A stretch of 64,000 bases of DNA. It comes from Manduca sexta. Its lineage: Eukaryota; Arthropoda; Insecta; Lepidoptera; Sphingidae. The notes below the pieces were generated by a model. That model was not told the origin of the DNA and did not search any database. It saw only the letters and a list, made by a program, of their open reading frames with translations. The stretch spans positions 2,914,001 to 2,978,000 of the forward strand of contig NC_051120.1 of NCBI RefSeq assembly GCF_014839805.1, given 5' to 3'. The position numbers were made by a program, and so were the translations under genes. Below, in pieces: positions 49,653-61,169 of the stretch (positions are counted from its first letter, which is position 1; each line of letters starts with the position of its first letter).

Positions 49653-50367
49653 CGTATAAAAAAAGCTAAGAAATCAATTCGAAGTCATCAATAGTAGCAT
49701 TTTAGATGCATGAAATAAATCCATTCTAAAGAATATTTGTCGCGCAACTTTTTACTGATCAATAAGACTGTTTAATAATAATAAAATAGAAAATAAATTC
49801 CATTTTCAAAAGATAGCCAGTCACGTTTCCGTGATCGATGTCATGAAAGAATATAAAAAGTTATTTGTGCTGTACTGATAATTTCATGGAATTCCATTAA
49901 TTATGGAATACAAAGGTTGGAATTCGGCGAAAATTTCCAACTGGAAAGTCATTACAAAAGATTTCGATGTGTTGGTTCGCGGATCTCTTATTAGCTAATA
50001 TGGGAGAGCACGCGATGCTGCTTTGCTCTTGCGCAGTTGGCAATATTGTTCCGATTGTGGCTTGCGTATTCGGCATTTTGTTTTTGCGGTTAATTTGCAC
50101 GATGCGTACATTAACGGTTAGCAAACGTGTTGATTAATTGCGTAAAGTGTTTATAATTTATGGTGCCGTTATTTATTATTTGGTAAGTTGGTAACATTAT
50201 AATTAAAAGATATTTCAATAGTGTCTCTCAGTACTTTTTATTGCTGACAATATATATTGCTTCCTATTCCCTATGATATAGTTTTACAATAAATAATTGT
50301 CTCAACTTTTTTACATCTTTATTAAAATATAACTCGAAAATCTACTACAAAAGATATATAAAGATTC

Positions 50368-50620
50368 TATACCAATATATAAAGCTGAAGAGTTTGTTTG
50401 TTTGTAGCATATCAACTACTAAACCGATTGTAAAAAACTTTTCACCTATACGAAGCAAAATTACTCCTGAGTGTTATAGACTACTTTTTATCCTCGAAAA
50501 ATATTTATCCCGATGTTTTTTCGAAGCTAAATTACCAAGTAAGTTCTATGAGCAACAACAAGTATGTTATCCCAGGAAAATATTTATCCCGTAAAAACTT
50601 TTTTACATGGACGGACTGCA
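50368..50620 (+). mobile_element. Helitron-like element
   Basis: It starts ATACCAATATATAAAGCTGA, has CTACTAAACCGATTGTAAA and ends with a small hairpin (GGACTGCAGTCC) and AAATCTAGT. Confidence 0.55.
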
Positions 50621-50686
50621 GTCCAAATCTAGTCTGCCATAAATGACTCGATATATAACATTATAATAGTATTTCCCTCATGATCC

Positions 50687-50930
50687 GTGACTTCTCCTTT
50701 TCACCAAGACAGCCCGAAATTGCGGCATTCACAAAGCTATGGTACAAAACACCAGCCACAAGTGGAACATCGGCTCATGTGTATCGTGGGAACGCAATGC
50801 ATTACCGCCATAAACGGAGAGTCCCTAACTCCTAACCTATTTTATATAAGGGCATCCTCACCTCACGTGTGGTTTTATTTAGCGAAAATCACGTCGGACG
50901 GAAACAAAGGCGAAGCCACGATCGTCTGAC
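50687..50930. promoter_or_regulatory. Moderately GC-rich block with TATA-like motif
   Basis: The block stands out from AT-rich surroundings. It contains CTATTTTATATAAGGG near 50837-50852, which reads as a TATA box on either strand, and a CACGTG E-box about 20 bp beyond. No initiator or downstream exon could be matched. It might be a promoter for dys (minus strand) or an old repeat. Confidence 0.25.
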
Positions 50931-51245
50931 GATTATCGATTGCGAACGCGAAATGCGTTTTTAGCGTAATTTCATATCGATTTTTTATATTCTAGGATTT
51001 ATCTTTGAAGGGGTTGCAGAAGCTTCGTTTTATCCTATGATCGGTGGAGAACCATTCGTCAGTTTATTGCAAACTCATTAACTGACAAATACACAAGTAT
51101 GAATTAAGCCACTTTTAATTTTAGTTATATTGTTTTCCCTATATCATCTTAAATATAATTATGTTAATAAAAGTAAAACACTATACTCTTGAATATTTTT
51201 ATTCTTAAAAACAAGTGAGTATGTTAAATATTATATTATGTTCAG

Positions 51246-51422
51246 GGGCCTTATTCTCTATCCCGCACGTTATTTTGACAGTGCGTAACAAGCACGCAAC
51301 ACAACGCATCATGTTTAGGACTATAGAAATTTGGTTTACAGAATACCATTCCACGCCCATTTCTCGAAGATAACATGACACGGCCGCGTTACGCGTTTAC
51401 ACTACCATACAGAATAAGGGCC
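51246..51422 (+). mobile_element. 177-bp MITE, copy 3
   Basis: Same length, orientation and termini as the copy at 31330, flanked here by CAG on both sides. Only scattered substitutions separate the two copies, which suggests fairly recent movement. Confidence 0.88.
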
Positions 51423-51892
51423 CAGGGCGTTAGAAACAGTACTTGATGATTTTTTGGCATTAATGAGTTCTTGCAGTAAACCGACGCATATGGAGTACAA
51501 ATTACTTTCCAAAGTATGTTTTGGATATTTTTTTCCCGTCCTTAAATCGAACCCTGAGCTTTACGGTTTAGGTACCTGTCTCACTGTGGACGATGAACGA
51601 GCGAATAGAAATAGAAACGATTATCGAACATCCAGAAGTGTAAAGTTCCGATAGTTTTGTAGCTGAGCTACAGCGTATGTATGAGTGCGGCGGCCGATTA
51701 CTCCCTCTGTAGTAGATAATGACTGGGAGTCTTGGCAAGTGTTCTAACTGACAAGCCAACATTGCATTGAGTATTATCTTTAATATTCTGACTAGCCAGC
51801 GTTAAAACGCGAATATTATCTATAAAAACTTATCACCGTAGCGAACTAGTGGAGAGAGAATTTCGGCAGTGTGAACAGTCAACTATTTACAT

Positions 51893-52100
51893 ACTAGCTT
51901 TTGCTCTGCGCCCGCGTGAAGGAGTTTTCCAGGATAAAAGTTCTGCTATATATTTTCCCGGAATACAAAAGCCTATAACCTTCCCAGGGTCTTTAACTAT
52001 CTCCATACCAAATTTCATAAAAATCGGTTCAGTAGATTTTGAGAAAATCGATAACATACAGACAGACAGAAAAGGAGACTTTGTTTTATATGTACAGATA
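51893..52100 (-). mobile_element. Helitron-like element
   Basis: It shares the GCGTGAA..GAGTTTTCC start, the AACCTTCCCAGGGTCTTAA-type middle and the CATACAGACAGACAG tail with the copy at 57318. A chance open frame runs through it and was not annotated as a gene. Confidence 0.65.
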
Positions 52101-52253
52101 TTATGTCTCTTTTATCACCCAAGGTTTACACCTTTTTTACGTTTCTTAAGCGAGAAAATGTCAATAGTGTATCGTTTCTCGTTGGCGGTGAGACAACTGG
52201 CTTTATAGAAAAAGTACGTCACTAGATCTGTGTGTCGATATCGAAATATAAAT

Positions 52254-52479
52254 ATAATAAATAATAAAATCAGTCCTGTATTATATACTGTCCCACTGTT
52301 GGACACGGGCCTCCTCTACTACTGAGAGGGATTAGGCCTTAGTCCACCAAGCTGGCCTAGTGCGGATTGGTAGATTTCACACATCTTCGAAATTCCTATA
52401 GACAACGTTTCAAGTATGCAGGCATTCTCACGATGTTTTTCCTTCACCGTTAAAGCAAGCGATAATTCAAAAAGAATAT
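52254..52479 (-). repeat. SINE B copy, truncated at a MITE
   Basis: Reversed body from ATCAGTCCTGTATTATATAC to AAGCGATAATTCAAAAAGAA. The head side is cut off where the 52488-52732 element begins. Confidence 0.7.
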
Positions 52480-52487
52480 CGATATAT

Positions 52488-52732
52488 CGCACCCTTAATA
52501 AAATAATGACCTATTTCAAAATTGTTAATTTGTGTCAGTCGTCGGAAATCGAATTTTTGTTTGCTACCTTTTTTTTGCTATAAAATTGAGCTTATTAAGG
52601 ATAGGTAAAAAATGAAACCTATAACAAAAAAAAAAAGAGAAATAATGAAAAGGTCGCAAACAGAAATTAGTTTTCCGACGACTGCCACTAATTAAAAAAA
52701 TTTAAATAGGTTATTATTTCAATAAGTGTGCG
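52488..52732. mobile_element. 245-bp long-TIR foldback element
   Basis: The left end CGCACCCTTAATAAAATAAT and the complement of the right end CGCACACTTATTGAAATAAT start an imperfect inverted repeat of roughly 90 bp that includes GTCAGTCGTCGGAAA on the left and its complement on the right. The flanks both carry ATAT. It abuts the truncated end of a SINE B copy. It has no coding capacity. Confidence 0.72.
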
Positions 52733-54287
52733 ATATTTTTTCAAAAAGTGAGCCGAGTTGACGTCAATATTATCTATGGCCTGAAACTGCCTTTCCTGGT
52801 GGTCTACCCATCACTACTCACATAAATGCCTGAAGGGCCACTCTGTATCATGAGACTGCCTGAGGCCTAAATCCGTCATCGCATAGACAGTTACTATAAC
52901 TCAGATGCAGCAGTCAATAATGTTTATAATTTTTTTTTCAATCGCTATTTCGAATCACTATTACAAGGTTCTATATTATATTTGATGTGTATTGAATTAT
53001 GAATATCACATGATTCTAAATATTTTTAGTGACAATTTCTAATAATCCCGAAATATAAATAAAACAGGAGACATGAATTATTGTCTTTTAAAATGTTTAC
53101 TAATATAAAAAAATAATAATGTCATTTTTAACACATAAGTAAAAATTAATATAGGTCCTTGTATTAGTGAGCTACGATTTAATCCATTCGACTCAATAAA
53201 GGTGTAATTATAGATAATATGAAATTATAAATAAAAATCTTTGGATATTATTGGCGTAATTATTTCCGGTGAAAACTAAACTTGTTTTCCCACGGTACGA
53301 GCCGTTACAAAGGCGGATAATAATTTAGACAATTTTCCAATATCAGGTTCAGTGCGGTGTAAAGCATAAGCGATAGCCGGGGTTTAATAAATTATTTATT
53401 ATGTATTATTAATTATAATGATTTATATTTTATCAAAGTAATTGTGTTTAATAATATGTACTATGTTAATACAAATGAGCATTTTATTTAGGTATAGATC
53501 GTAATTGTATAGATTTTTTAATTTCTGTAAATTTTTCGAAAAACCTTTTATACTTTTCGATATACAAGTTTAGTTCAGGTAAATATGTAACGATAAATGT
53601 TTGAACGTTTCGTTTGGAATATCTGGTTACCGGTAATTGAAGTTAATAAAGAAATATGTATATTATTGTGTTTTCTACAAAGTATAGAAGGTGATTTTTT
53701 TTTAATATTTTGTGTTATTCAATACATAGACTAAAATTGACAGCATAGGTCTTATTATTTTAATATAATATGTATGTATATAGTTAGGACAAAAATATTA
53801 TTGTGAGGGTATTTATGACGTGACCTACATATTTTTGCAAAAATACACCACAATAGACAGGTACGGGTAGTTGATCATTAACTCGCGTACGGTTGATGAT
53901 ATCTTTGTAAAACTATTTCTGTAATATTAATGCTAGATTTTTTTACTATTTTAAAAAGTATTTATTTAATTCGCTCTTAACTTACACCTAACGTTGTGCA
54001 TCGAAACCGCAACAGAATCGGCCCCAGTACACGACATTACGCATGCGCGTCTACTCTAACCGATCTATAAATTCCTACAGCATGTAGAAAGCTTTATTAC
54101 TACATGTTTATACAATACAGACGTACCGCTTTTCATTTATATATATTTATTGTTTTTGGTTTATGATACATTTTGTTTGCGACTAGCTTAGACTTCCACA
54201 TAAATAAAACTTCTAACTTTAATTTTAAACACTCGGAAGCTCAGAATAGTGCCGACATTCCTTACTTTAACTAATTATTTGAAAGTC

Positions 54288-54510
54288 GTCTCATTGGCGT
54301 GGTTTTATTGCGTGCGCGCAACTACGTTCGCAATTCGCGGGTACAAATCCTAGGCCGGCCGTGATATTACGTTTTTCTGCTCTATCAGCCAGGAGTCTGG
54401 AATTTATCCCTATCATATCACGGGACGGAACACACAGCGAAAGTGGATTCCAGTGTGCAGTCCCTACCCTTTCGACGATGGAAACGTGATATGTATTTAT
54501 GTGTTTTGTT
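54288..54510 (+). repeat. SINE A copy, diverged
   Basis: It has TCTCATTGGCGTGG, GCGGGTACAAATCCTAGGCC, AGGAGTCTGGAATTTATCCC and CACGGGACGGAACACAC in family order, with an internal deletion. Confidence 0.6.
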
Positions 54511-54602
54511 TGAAAGTATCAGTTAATTTTGTCGCGAGAATATAACAACGTGATGTGTATTTGTATTTATTATAACAGTAGCGGGTATGTATTATAAATT
54601 AG

Positions 54603-54800
54603 GGTCGAAAGGTTCTAGAGTGGAGGCCACGTACAGGCAAACGAAATGTCGGACGCCCGCCTACAAGGTGGACGGACGATCTGGCTGCGGTCGCAGGAAG
54701 TCGCTGGATGCAGGCCGCTTCCAACAAGTCGACTTGGAGATCCTTGGGGGAGGCCTATGTTCAGCAGTAGACTTCCTGTGGCTGAGATGATGATGATGAT
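54603..54800 (+). mobile_element. RTE-like non-LTR retrotransposon, C-terminal fragment
   Basis: An uninterrupted frame at 54612-54770 encodes the end of an RTE-type polyprotein, including VLEWRPRTGKRNVGRPPTRW, a TDDLAAVAGSRW stretch and [11 protein letters not shown] before a stop. It is followed by a short 3' tail TGATGATGATGAT. Upstream of AAGGTT the copy is 5' truncated. The whole reverse transcriptase and endonuclease are absent, so this is a dead copy. Confidence 0.75.
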
Positions 54801-55491
54801 AACAGTAAAGTGAATTTAGCCGTCAGAAGTTTGTTACACGAAATATTTTATTTTGTTCTTCTAATACGTTGCGTTTTCTTCGTCCTATTTCACAGAAGAC
54901 ATCATACATTAGATCTTACCCTTTAAAGTTCCCATATACACGTACAAACTGACAAAACATCAAATGCCTCGGCTTCTATAACAAGTTGATTATGATAGGT
55001 CCCAGGTAGGGCACAATTGGCCCTAGACGTGGAAAGTGCGCTAAGTGCCTCCCTCGGGCAGACTGGGCAATTTTACACCATATCACATGTTACATAACTA
55101 TCTAACGTAATAAATGGTAAATCTTGAGGGATTTATGGTATTTTCATCGGTAAGTATATTGCAGTTTCGAAATTGTTGATTCTGAGTTGCATTTGTTTTG
55201 TCGGTGTGTTGAGCTGTTGTTAATGTTCTTGCATATGGCGATTCGTATGTTAGAATAAGCTTTGCGAAGATGACAAAGATTAATTGATCCCAATAGTGCC
55301 TTGCTAGTACAATAGTCTAAATATTTAGTTAACGAAGTGTATTGCAAACAACTTTCCTCATAATCATTTTTAAATAACTTTGAACTGAGTATTTGTCGCT
55401 ATCATTCTAAAATGTTACAACAAAAACAGCGAAACAAATTAATAGAATAAATTATATATTTTAATTGAGTAAATTACTGTGTTTCTTTCCC

Positions 55492-55705
55492 GACTGCTTC
55501 GGTAGCGTAGTTGCATAACAGTACGACTGCAGTGCTGAGGTCTCGGGTTCGATCCTCGGAGATGCTGGATGCTGGGTGGTTAAAAAGTGATATTAGACCA
55601 CCCAGCTACCCAGCATCACTTCAGAGTCTGGAATTTGTACCCGATATGGCGATAGGCTCGCCCCCTATCACATCATGGGACGGAATACCTGTGTGTGTGT
55701 ATTTT
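55492..55705 (+). repeat. SINE A copy with an internal foreign hairpin
   Basis: The head CTGCTTCGGTAGCGTAGTTG and B box CTCGGGTTCGATCC are followed by an unusual insertion (CTGGGTGGT and its complement around 55572-55605). The body resumes with CAGAGTCTGGAATTTGTACC. Confidence 0.65.
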
Positions 55706-55917
55706 CAGTTCGAGTAGTTAGGGCGGTTAAGTTATCTTAACTGCAAGTCAATGTACAAGAGTATCTGACAAGCTAAGTGGACATTTTACAAAGTACTACA
55801 AAGGTTCGCGACCTGGGGGCAAAGGCCGGCGCAACTTTCATTAATCAGATAAGAAAGTTCACTCATGTATTAATTTGAATGTTTTACAATATTTTGATGT
55901 TTCGTAAATAGCTTTAG

Positions 55918-56130
55918 TTTGCTGTACTGCTCTAAGGTCTCAAATTCGGATCCTTGGTCGGACAAATTGATATTGGTTTTCAGCTTAGTATCAGTCTGGA
56001 GTGATATTTATGTCCGATGTGGCGATAGGCTCGTACTCTATCACATCACAGGACGGAATACATACAGCGAAGAGTGGATGCACGTTTTGGGCCTCTGCTT
56101 ACCTTTGCGTGAATATATGTGTGTATTAAA
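55918..56130 (+). repeat. SINE A copy, 5' truncated
   Basis: It starts inside the head (GCTGTACTGCTCTAAGGTCT) and keeps GTGGCGATAGGCTCG and CACAGGACGGAATACATACA. Confidence 0.55.
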
Positions 56131-56751
56131 TCGAAGCATGATATAATAGTTTACATACCTAGTGCTATATTCAATGCCTTCAGAAAAATATACAGCACCC
56201 ACATAGATTAACTTTTATTCTTTCCAGCCAGCCCGCGCTGGCTTCTTTATTATTTGTACTCTTTTATTTATTTTATGTCCAATATAAAACGTCGTTATAT
56301 GAGTGACTTAATTTGAGTAAGAAATATTCACATGTACTTTGACTTATAAGCGCCACTATATTTGCCTACGTGTTGAACAAAAGCATTTTATTTGCATGTG
56401 TGGTCAGTAAAACTATCAAACAGAATTCTTAAAGGAAACCATGACACACTGGGTAAGGACAATGGTTCATATATTATATTTTGTCACATTCTTCAACGCT
56501 GCCAGTTCACAATTAGTACTAATTGAATACTAATTAGCCTCTTATTGTGCATAAATGCAGGCTTTCCTGAACAATGAAGCTAGGTGCATTCTGCGCAGCT
56601 CAAGACCTAATTATTTCTGTTAAAAATATTTGCATAAGTAATTGTTGTTTATAGAAACGTTTTTGTGTACACAAATAATAGTAGTGGGCTCGTAGCTAGC
56701 AACCGACGTAATACGAGCTAGCATTTCTCATAATTCAGTGGCATAAAATAT

Positions 56752-56862
56752 AATAAATAATAGTATACATTGTCCCACTGCTGGGCACGGGATCTTACGC
56801 TACTGAGAGGGATTTCCTTATCCACGTTGACCTAGTGGTAGACTTCACACACCTTCAAAATT
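56752..56862 (-). repeat. SINE B 3' fragment
   Basis: Reversed end piece with TTGTCCCACTGCTGGGCACG and GACTTCACACACCTTCAAAA. Confidence 0.6.
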
Positions 56863-57317
56863 CTTTATGCTTTATCTCAAATTTGGAATCGATTTTCACA
56901 AAATTCCTTTCAATTCCACTACATTCCACTCTTAATAAAACTCAAAGTGCAAAACCCGCACTTAGAACGACACATTCACTTTTATTAGAATAACGACGGT
57001 TCTTATACATTCGACGTGAACTCAGCCGAAACCGCAAGTAAAAGCCGCTCTACGAAGGTTAGTTAATCCGTGCTTATTTTACTTTTCAATTGTCATACTA
57101 TGTCATTAGTCATTCGAAATGTTAATGGACTTATTCTAGGAACAATTGGCTTAATTTGTTCGTTTTATTTGAACAATTAATTTTAAGTGTTACTTAGATA
57201 GGTAACTAATTGTGTTGTGACGTTGATCAGAGATAGCGTTATCTTACGTGTTTTAAATTTGGAACTGCTGGGGCTATACTGTGCATAATAGTAACACCAC
57301 TTCAGAATATAATATAC

Positions 57318-57500
57318 TAGCTTTTGCTCCCGGCTTCGCCCGCGTGAATGAGTTTTCCGGGATAAAAGTCACGCTATATATTTTCCCGGAATAGAAAGCG
57401 GCCTATAACCTTCCCAGGGTCTTAAACTATCTCCATACCAAATTCGAAAACGATAACATACAGACAGAAAAGGGGACTTTGTTTATAATATATTATGTAT
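57318..57500 (-). mobile_element. Helitron-like element
   Basis: It starts CTAGCTTTTGCTCCCGGCTT and CGCCCGCGTGAATGAG, then CCGGGATAAAAGTCACGCTA, and ends near ACAGAAAAGGGGACTTTG. On the minus strand it ends in a hairpin and CTAG. It is very close to the copy at 51893. Confidence 0.65.
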
Positions 57501-58654
57501 AGATTTATTTCTTGTTTGATAATATATTTGTACTTTAACATTACTAAAACCTCAATTAGTGTTAATTAATTGTATAATAATCAAATAAAAAATACTAATT
57601 CATGTAACATAATTACTATTATATTAAATACTTATGTCATCAGCTATATCAATATTTCATACTTATGACTATAAAGACGTATTCTAAACAAATTGCAAAG
57701 GCGTTCCATTTACAATGTCAAACACACCTTTACAAATCAAACTTCATAATAGTTGACAGATTAGATTCCCAGACATTAGAATTAAATGCGGATATAAAAC
57801 CTAACTTTAGTTACGTAAGCATAACCGTCACACTAATCGGTGCTCGTAAGAGACAAAATAATCGGGGACTACGTTTAACGACTGTAGTTCGCCATCTATT
57901 GAGATGGAATAGTTAACTCAAAAACTTTAGTTTTAGATGGACTGCTGATGAATGTTGAAGTAATTGGCACGGTTTTATTTTCAGAATATTTGAAGTATGG
58001 TGGTTAAAATAGGTTTTGTGTTAGTGTTAAATAAAACCTAGGTAAATGAGTACGTGAATCGTAGATCTTGGAAATCGAGTCAGGAAAACTTCTTCAGGCA
58101 ATCAAGGAACATAATGATCATTGAAAGGTGCCATTTGACCTCCGGTAATGTCGACCGGTGAATTTTTAAAATGCCAGTAGTTTCTAGGAATCATTTTGTT
58201 TTCGATATGCCTTCAAACAATGTTCATACGCAATTCCTTTGTTTACACCAATTAATTTGCCAACATAATTGCTACAGACACAAAACTGCATTATGTTTTC
58301 CGTCTTTCAAATAACTGGAATATAATTGGATAATTGAAACGTATGAATTACAGCATTTAAAAAAGAAAATTTAAGTGTTTGGTGCCACGCTATTCATTTG
58401 GCTTTTTAATTACTTCCCAGTGTGTGGTTGGCTACAATAAGCTTCCTCGTCATCATTGCACCAAGGTTGAAAACACAAAGGATCCTGTCTATTATATTTT
58501 ATTGTCTAATCTATTGTAAAAAATATTTTTGGGCCTCGCATCATTCGTCAAATGTTTTGTACCTTTATAGCCGTTTAAGAAGTTATTACTCATGGTACTA
58601 AAAAATGTTTTAATTGTTTATCTTTAGAATAGGATAATAGAAGTTTATTTTATT

Positions 58655-58865
58655 AATAAAACAATTGTAGTCAATGTAACTACTGCACATAATGATAACA
58701 TATCATGTTTCAGGATGGCGAGCGCAGTGGAATACTAAACACTACTTTGTAATTCAAGGTGTTGGATAGTGTTTCTACTATTTATGGGCGGTCGTATCGC
58801 TTACCATCAAGCGTGCGGCAAGCTCGTCTCGTCATTCAAAGCAATAAAATAAAAAAAAAAAAACA
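58655..58865 (+). mobile_element. Non-LTR retrotransposon 3' end (repeat D)
   Basis: The same tail as the copy at 20120: GGATGGCGAGCGCAGTGGAA, ACCATCAAGCGTGCGGCAAG and CAATAAAATAAAAAAAAAA. Confidence 0.62.
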
Positions 58866-59149
58866 ACAACAAATATCCCGTACATGTGAATTATATTTTT
58901 ACACGAATCAATAACTACTCCCTGCACTGCTGTCTTGACACCACTAGTAAGATTAAACGTAAGCAGAACAGTGAAAGATATTAATACCTCTTAAAATATT
59001 TTGTAGTCAAATAAACTTCAGTTAAGAAAATATTATCTTAATATCTTTAATTCCTTATTCTGTAGGATTATAATATAGAGTCGTAAGGTACCTAACAGAA
59101 CTGTTTGGAACAACGTTTTTAATTCCACTTACCCCGCTACTTATTTTAT

Positions 59150-59555
59150 AATATACCAGCTTTTGCCACAGTCCCGGCTTCGGGAAAAAGTTGTTTCGAG
59201 GTAAATATTTTCTAGTGATAACCTTCATCCCGATGAATTTACACTTAGGAGTAATATAGCTTTTTATTAGTGAATTAATTTTCAAAATTAGTTCAGTAGT
59301 TTCGGAGATTAGCCCCTACAAACAACGACGGTGCCTGCGTACATAGGGACCATCAAAATATACATCGTTAGTTTAGTGTTATATTATCATGGCACTTCGA
59401 TCCTTATTGTCTTAAATAAATGCAGTTCATTTTAATAAGGACCGTTTAAATATCAACAGTCCCTACGCAAAGTATTGAATCTGCAAAATGCAATTTTGCG
59501 TAGGGACCGTCGACAAACTCATAAACTTTTCCTGTTCATAATATTAGTATAGATA
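59150..59555 (-). mobile_element. Helitron-like (Lep1-type) fragment split by a MITE
   Basis: The segment starts with CCAGCTTTTGCCACAGTCCC, runs through TTCAGTAGTTTCGGAGATTA and resumes after the insertion with AACTCATAAACTTTTCC and ATAATATTAGTATAGAT. These are parts of the same repeat seen at 32836 and 57318. Confidence 0.55.
59326..59512. mobile_element. 187-bp MITE nested in a Helitron-like element
   Basis: The left end CGACGGTGCCTGCGTACATA and the right end CGTAGGGACCGTCG are inverted repeats. ACAA flanks both sides. Removing the element and one ACAA restores the sequence CCTACAAACAAACTCATAAAC, which continues the surrounding Helitron-like repeat. An internal hairpin (GTCCCTACGCAAA and its complement) lies at 59459-59508. 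Confidence 0.7.
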
Positions 59556-60239
59556 ATTTTGTAATAGTTCAATGATTTAATTTTAGTATATAAATTCACC
59601 ATCAGAGGAAACGCACCCAACAATAAAATCGGAACAAAATTTTCAAGTCTCTATTCGTTATTAGCAAAAATAATTACTAACATGAGTTCTTAGTATTAGT
59701 GATAGTTGTTTAACCAATTAAAATTGCATATAACGCAAATATACTATAAAACACTGTTCCTAGTAAAGCATTGACTTCAATAAGTCGTTTAACAGAAACT
59801 AATTATTATGTTAATTAAATAATAACAATAGGGTATTATAAATAACGTGTTATTAATTGCATTTTTAATTTGAATTTATATTTATATAGACTTATTTAGT
59901 ATTCATATAATAACACTACTTGATACAAAAACCTTCCTTTATAAATTTTATTAACATAAGTCTAAATAGTATCAAAATTGCGTGGACAATATTATATTTT
60001 TTGTCATTTTTTCTTCTTCTTCTTCTATCTATTTAAATTAAACAACATAGTCTGTTTTTTTTGCTCTAAACGTTATGTAAATGTGTTAAAAAAAATATCA
60101 AATACAATTCATAAATCTATGTCATTAAAATTAAATTTAATTAAAAAATATCCAACAAAAAGAATCCCATAAATAAACAATGAAAACAAAAGATTTATTT
60201 CAATTACGTATAAATGAGCGTGAAAAACAATTATAATCC

Positions 60240-60430
60240 AATTTGCGATCCAAATACAGTGCTTAAATAACGCACCTCGGCGCCGAGCGAGTCATTAACT
60301 GACAGCTAATTTTAATCTTCGATTAAGGGCTAGTATCTGTCAAACGTAAATGAGAATAATGAGGCTGAATGGTTTATCACCTCGGCCTCGTAATAAAAAA
60401 GTTACGGACATCTGTGTGGAGATTTAAATG
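60240..60430. promoter_or_regulatory. Candidate enhancer rich in homeodomain-type motifs
   Basis: The block combines a perfect palindrome CTCGGCGCCGAG (60276-60287) with TGACAGCTAATTTTAAT and CGATTAAGG, which resemble TALE/homeodomain sites, and a second CACCTCGGCCTCG near the end. It has no repeat signature and no coding frame. The call is inference only. Confidence 0.25.
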
Positions 60431-61169
60431 GCGCGTAATGTTTATATATTTTTTTTTCTTCTGGATTTAACGATAAGCCGATTATGAGATGCCGAGTCTA
60501 TGAAATGACTTGAATGAGTGGTAATTATTTTTAAATTTGGAAGGTACAGGGAGATTAGATTTTTTATTTTAATAGTTGTATATGTATTTAAAATTAATAA
60601 TGATTTTCTATATGATATTTATCCTGTATTATTTAAGATTGATTTAAAATATATAGATTTAGTAAGAACTTATTTGGGTTGCTTAGTATCATGTATTGGG
60701 TCTGGTTCTCAGTTGGCCAATTAAAAACTCTGCGAGTTCTTCAAATTCACTTGAGATCATGAGACGTGCACTAGTAGCGCTTCTGCCTACCCCTGAGTAA
60801 TCAGTTTTGCGATAAAGAGAATGTAAAATGAATAATTCAAATATAAAACCTCGCGTTCTAAAAATATCCAAATATAGCCGTTCGAATTATTTCAAAACAA
60901 AACATATCCCGTATTTTTAAACATAAATATGCAAATAACAGTCAACATATGATTAATTACAGCCGTAATACGCCAACTATTTGTATTACAACATTTCGCA
61001 AGCTAAACGGCCGAGTCACATATCAAAATGACTGACAATGCATTAAGCGTAACTTTTCAAGTTTTTTCTAAACATTCAAGTTGAAGTGGAGCGGGCCAGA
61101 GGTAAAGGTCGGCTATTAGATAGTAATCGAGATACAAATGCTGCGGACCGTGGGTTTGCTTGTGTGTGT

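Noticed and set aside
51849..52208. 119-codon plus-strand protein
   Set aside because: The frame runs through a Helitron-like repeat copy and reads its non-coding consensus.
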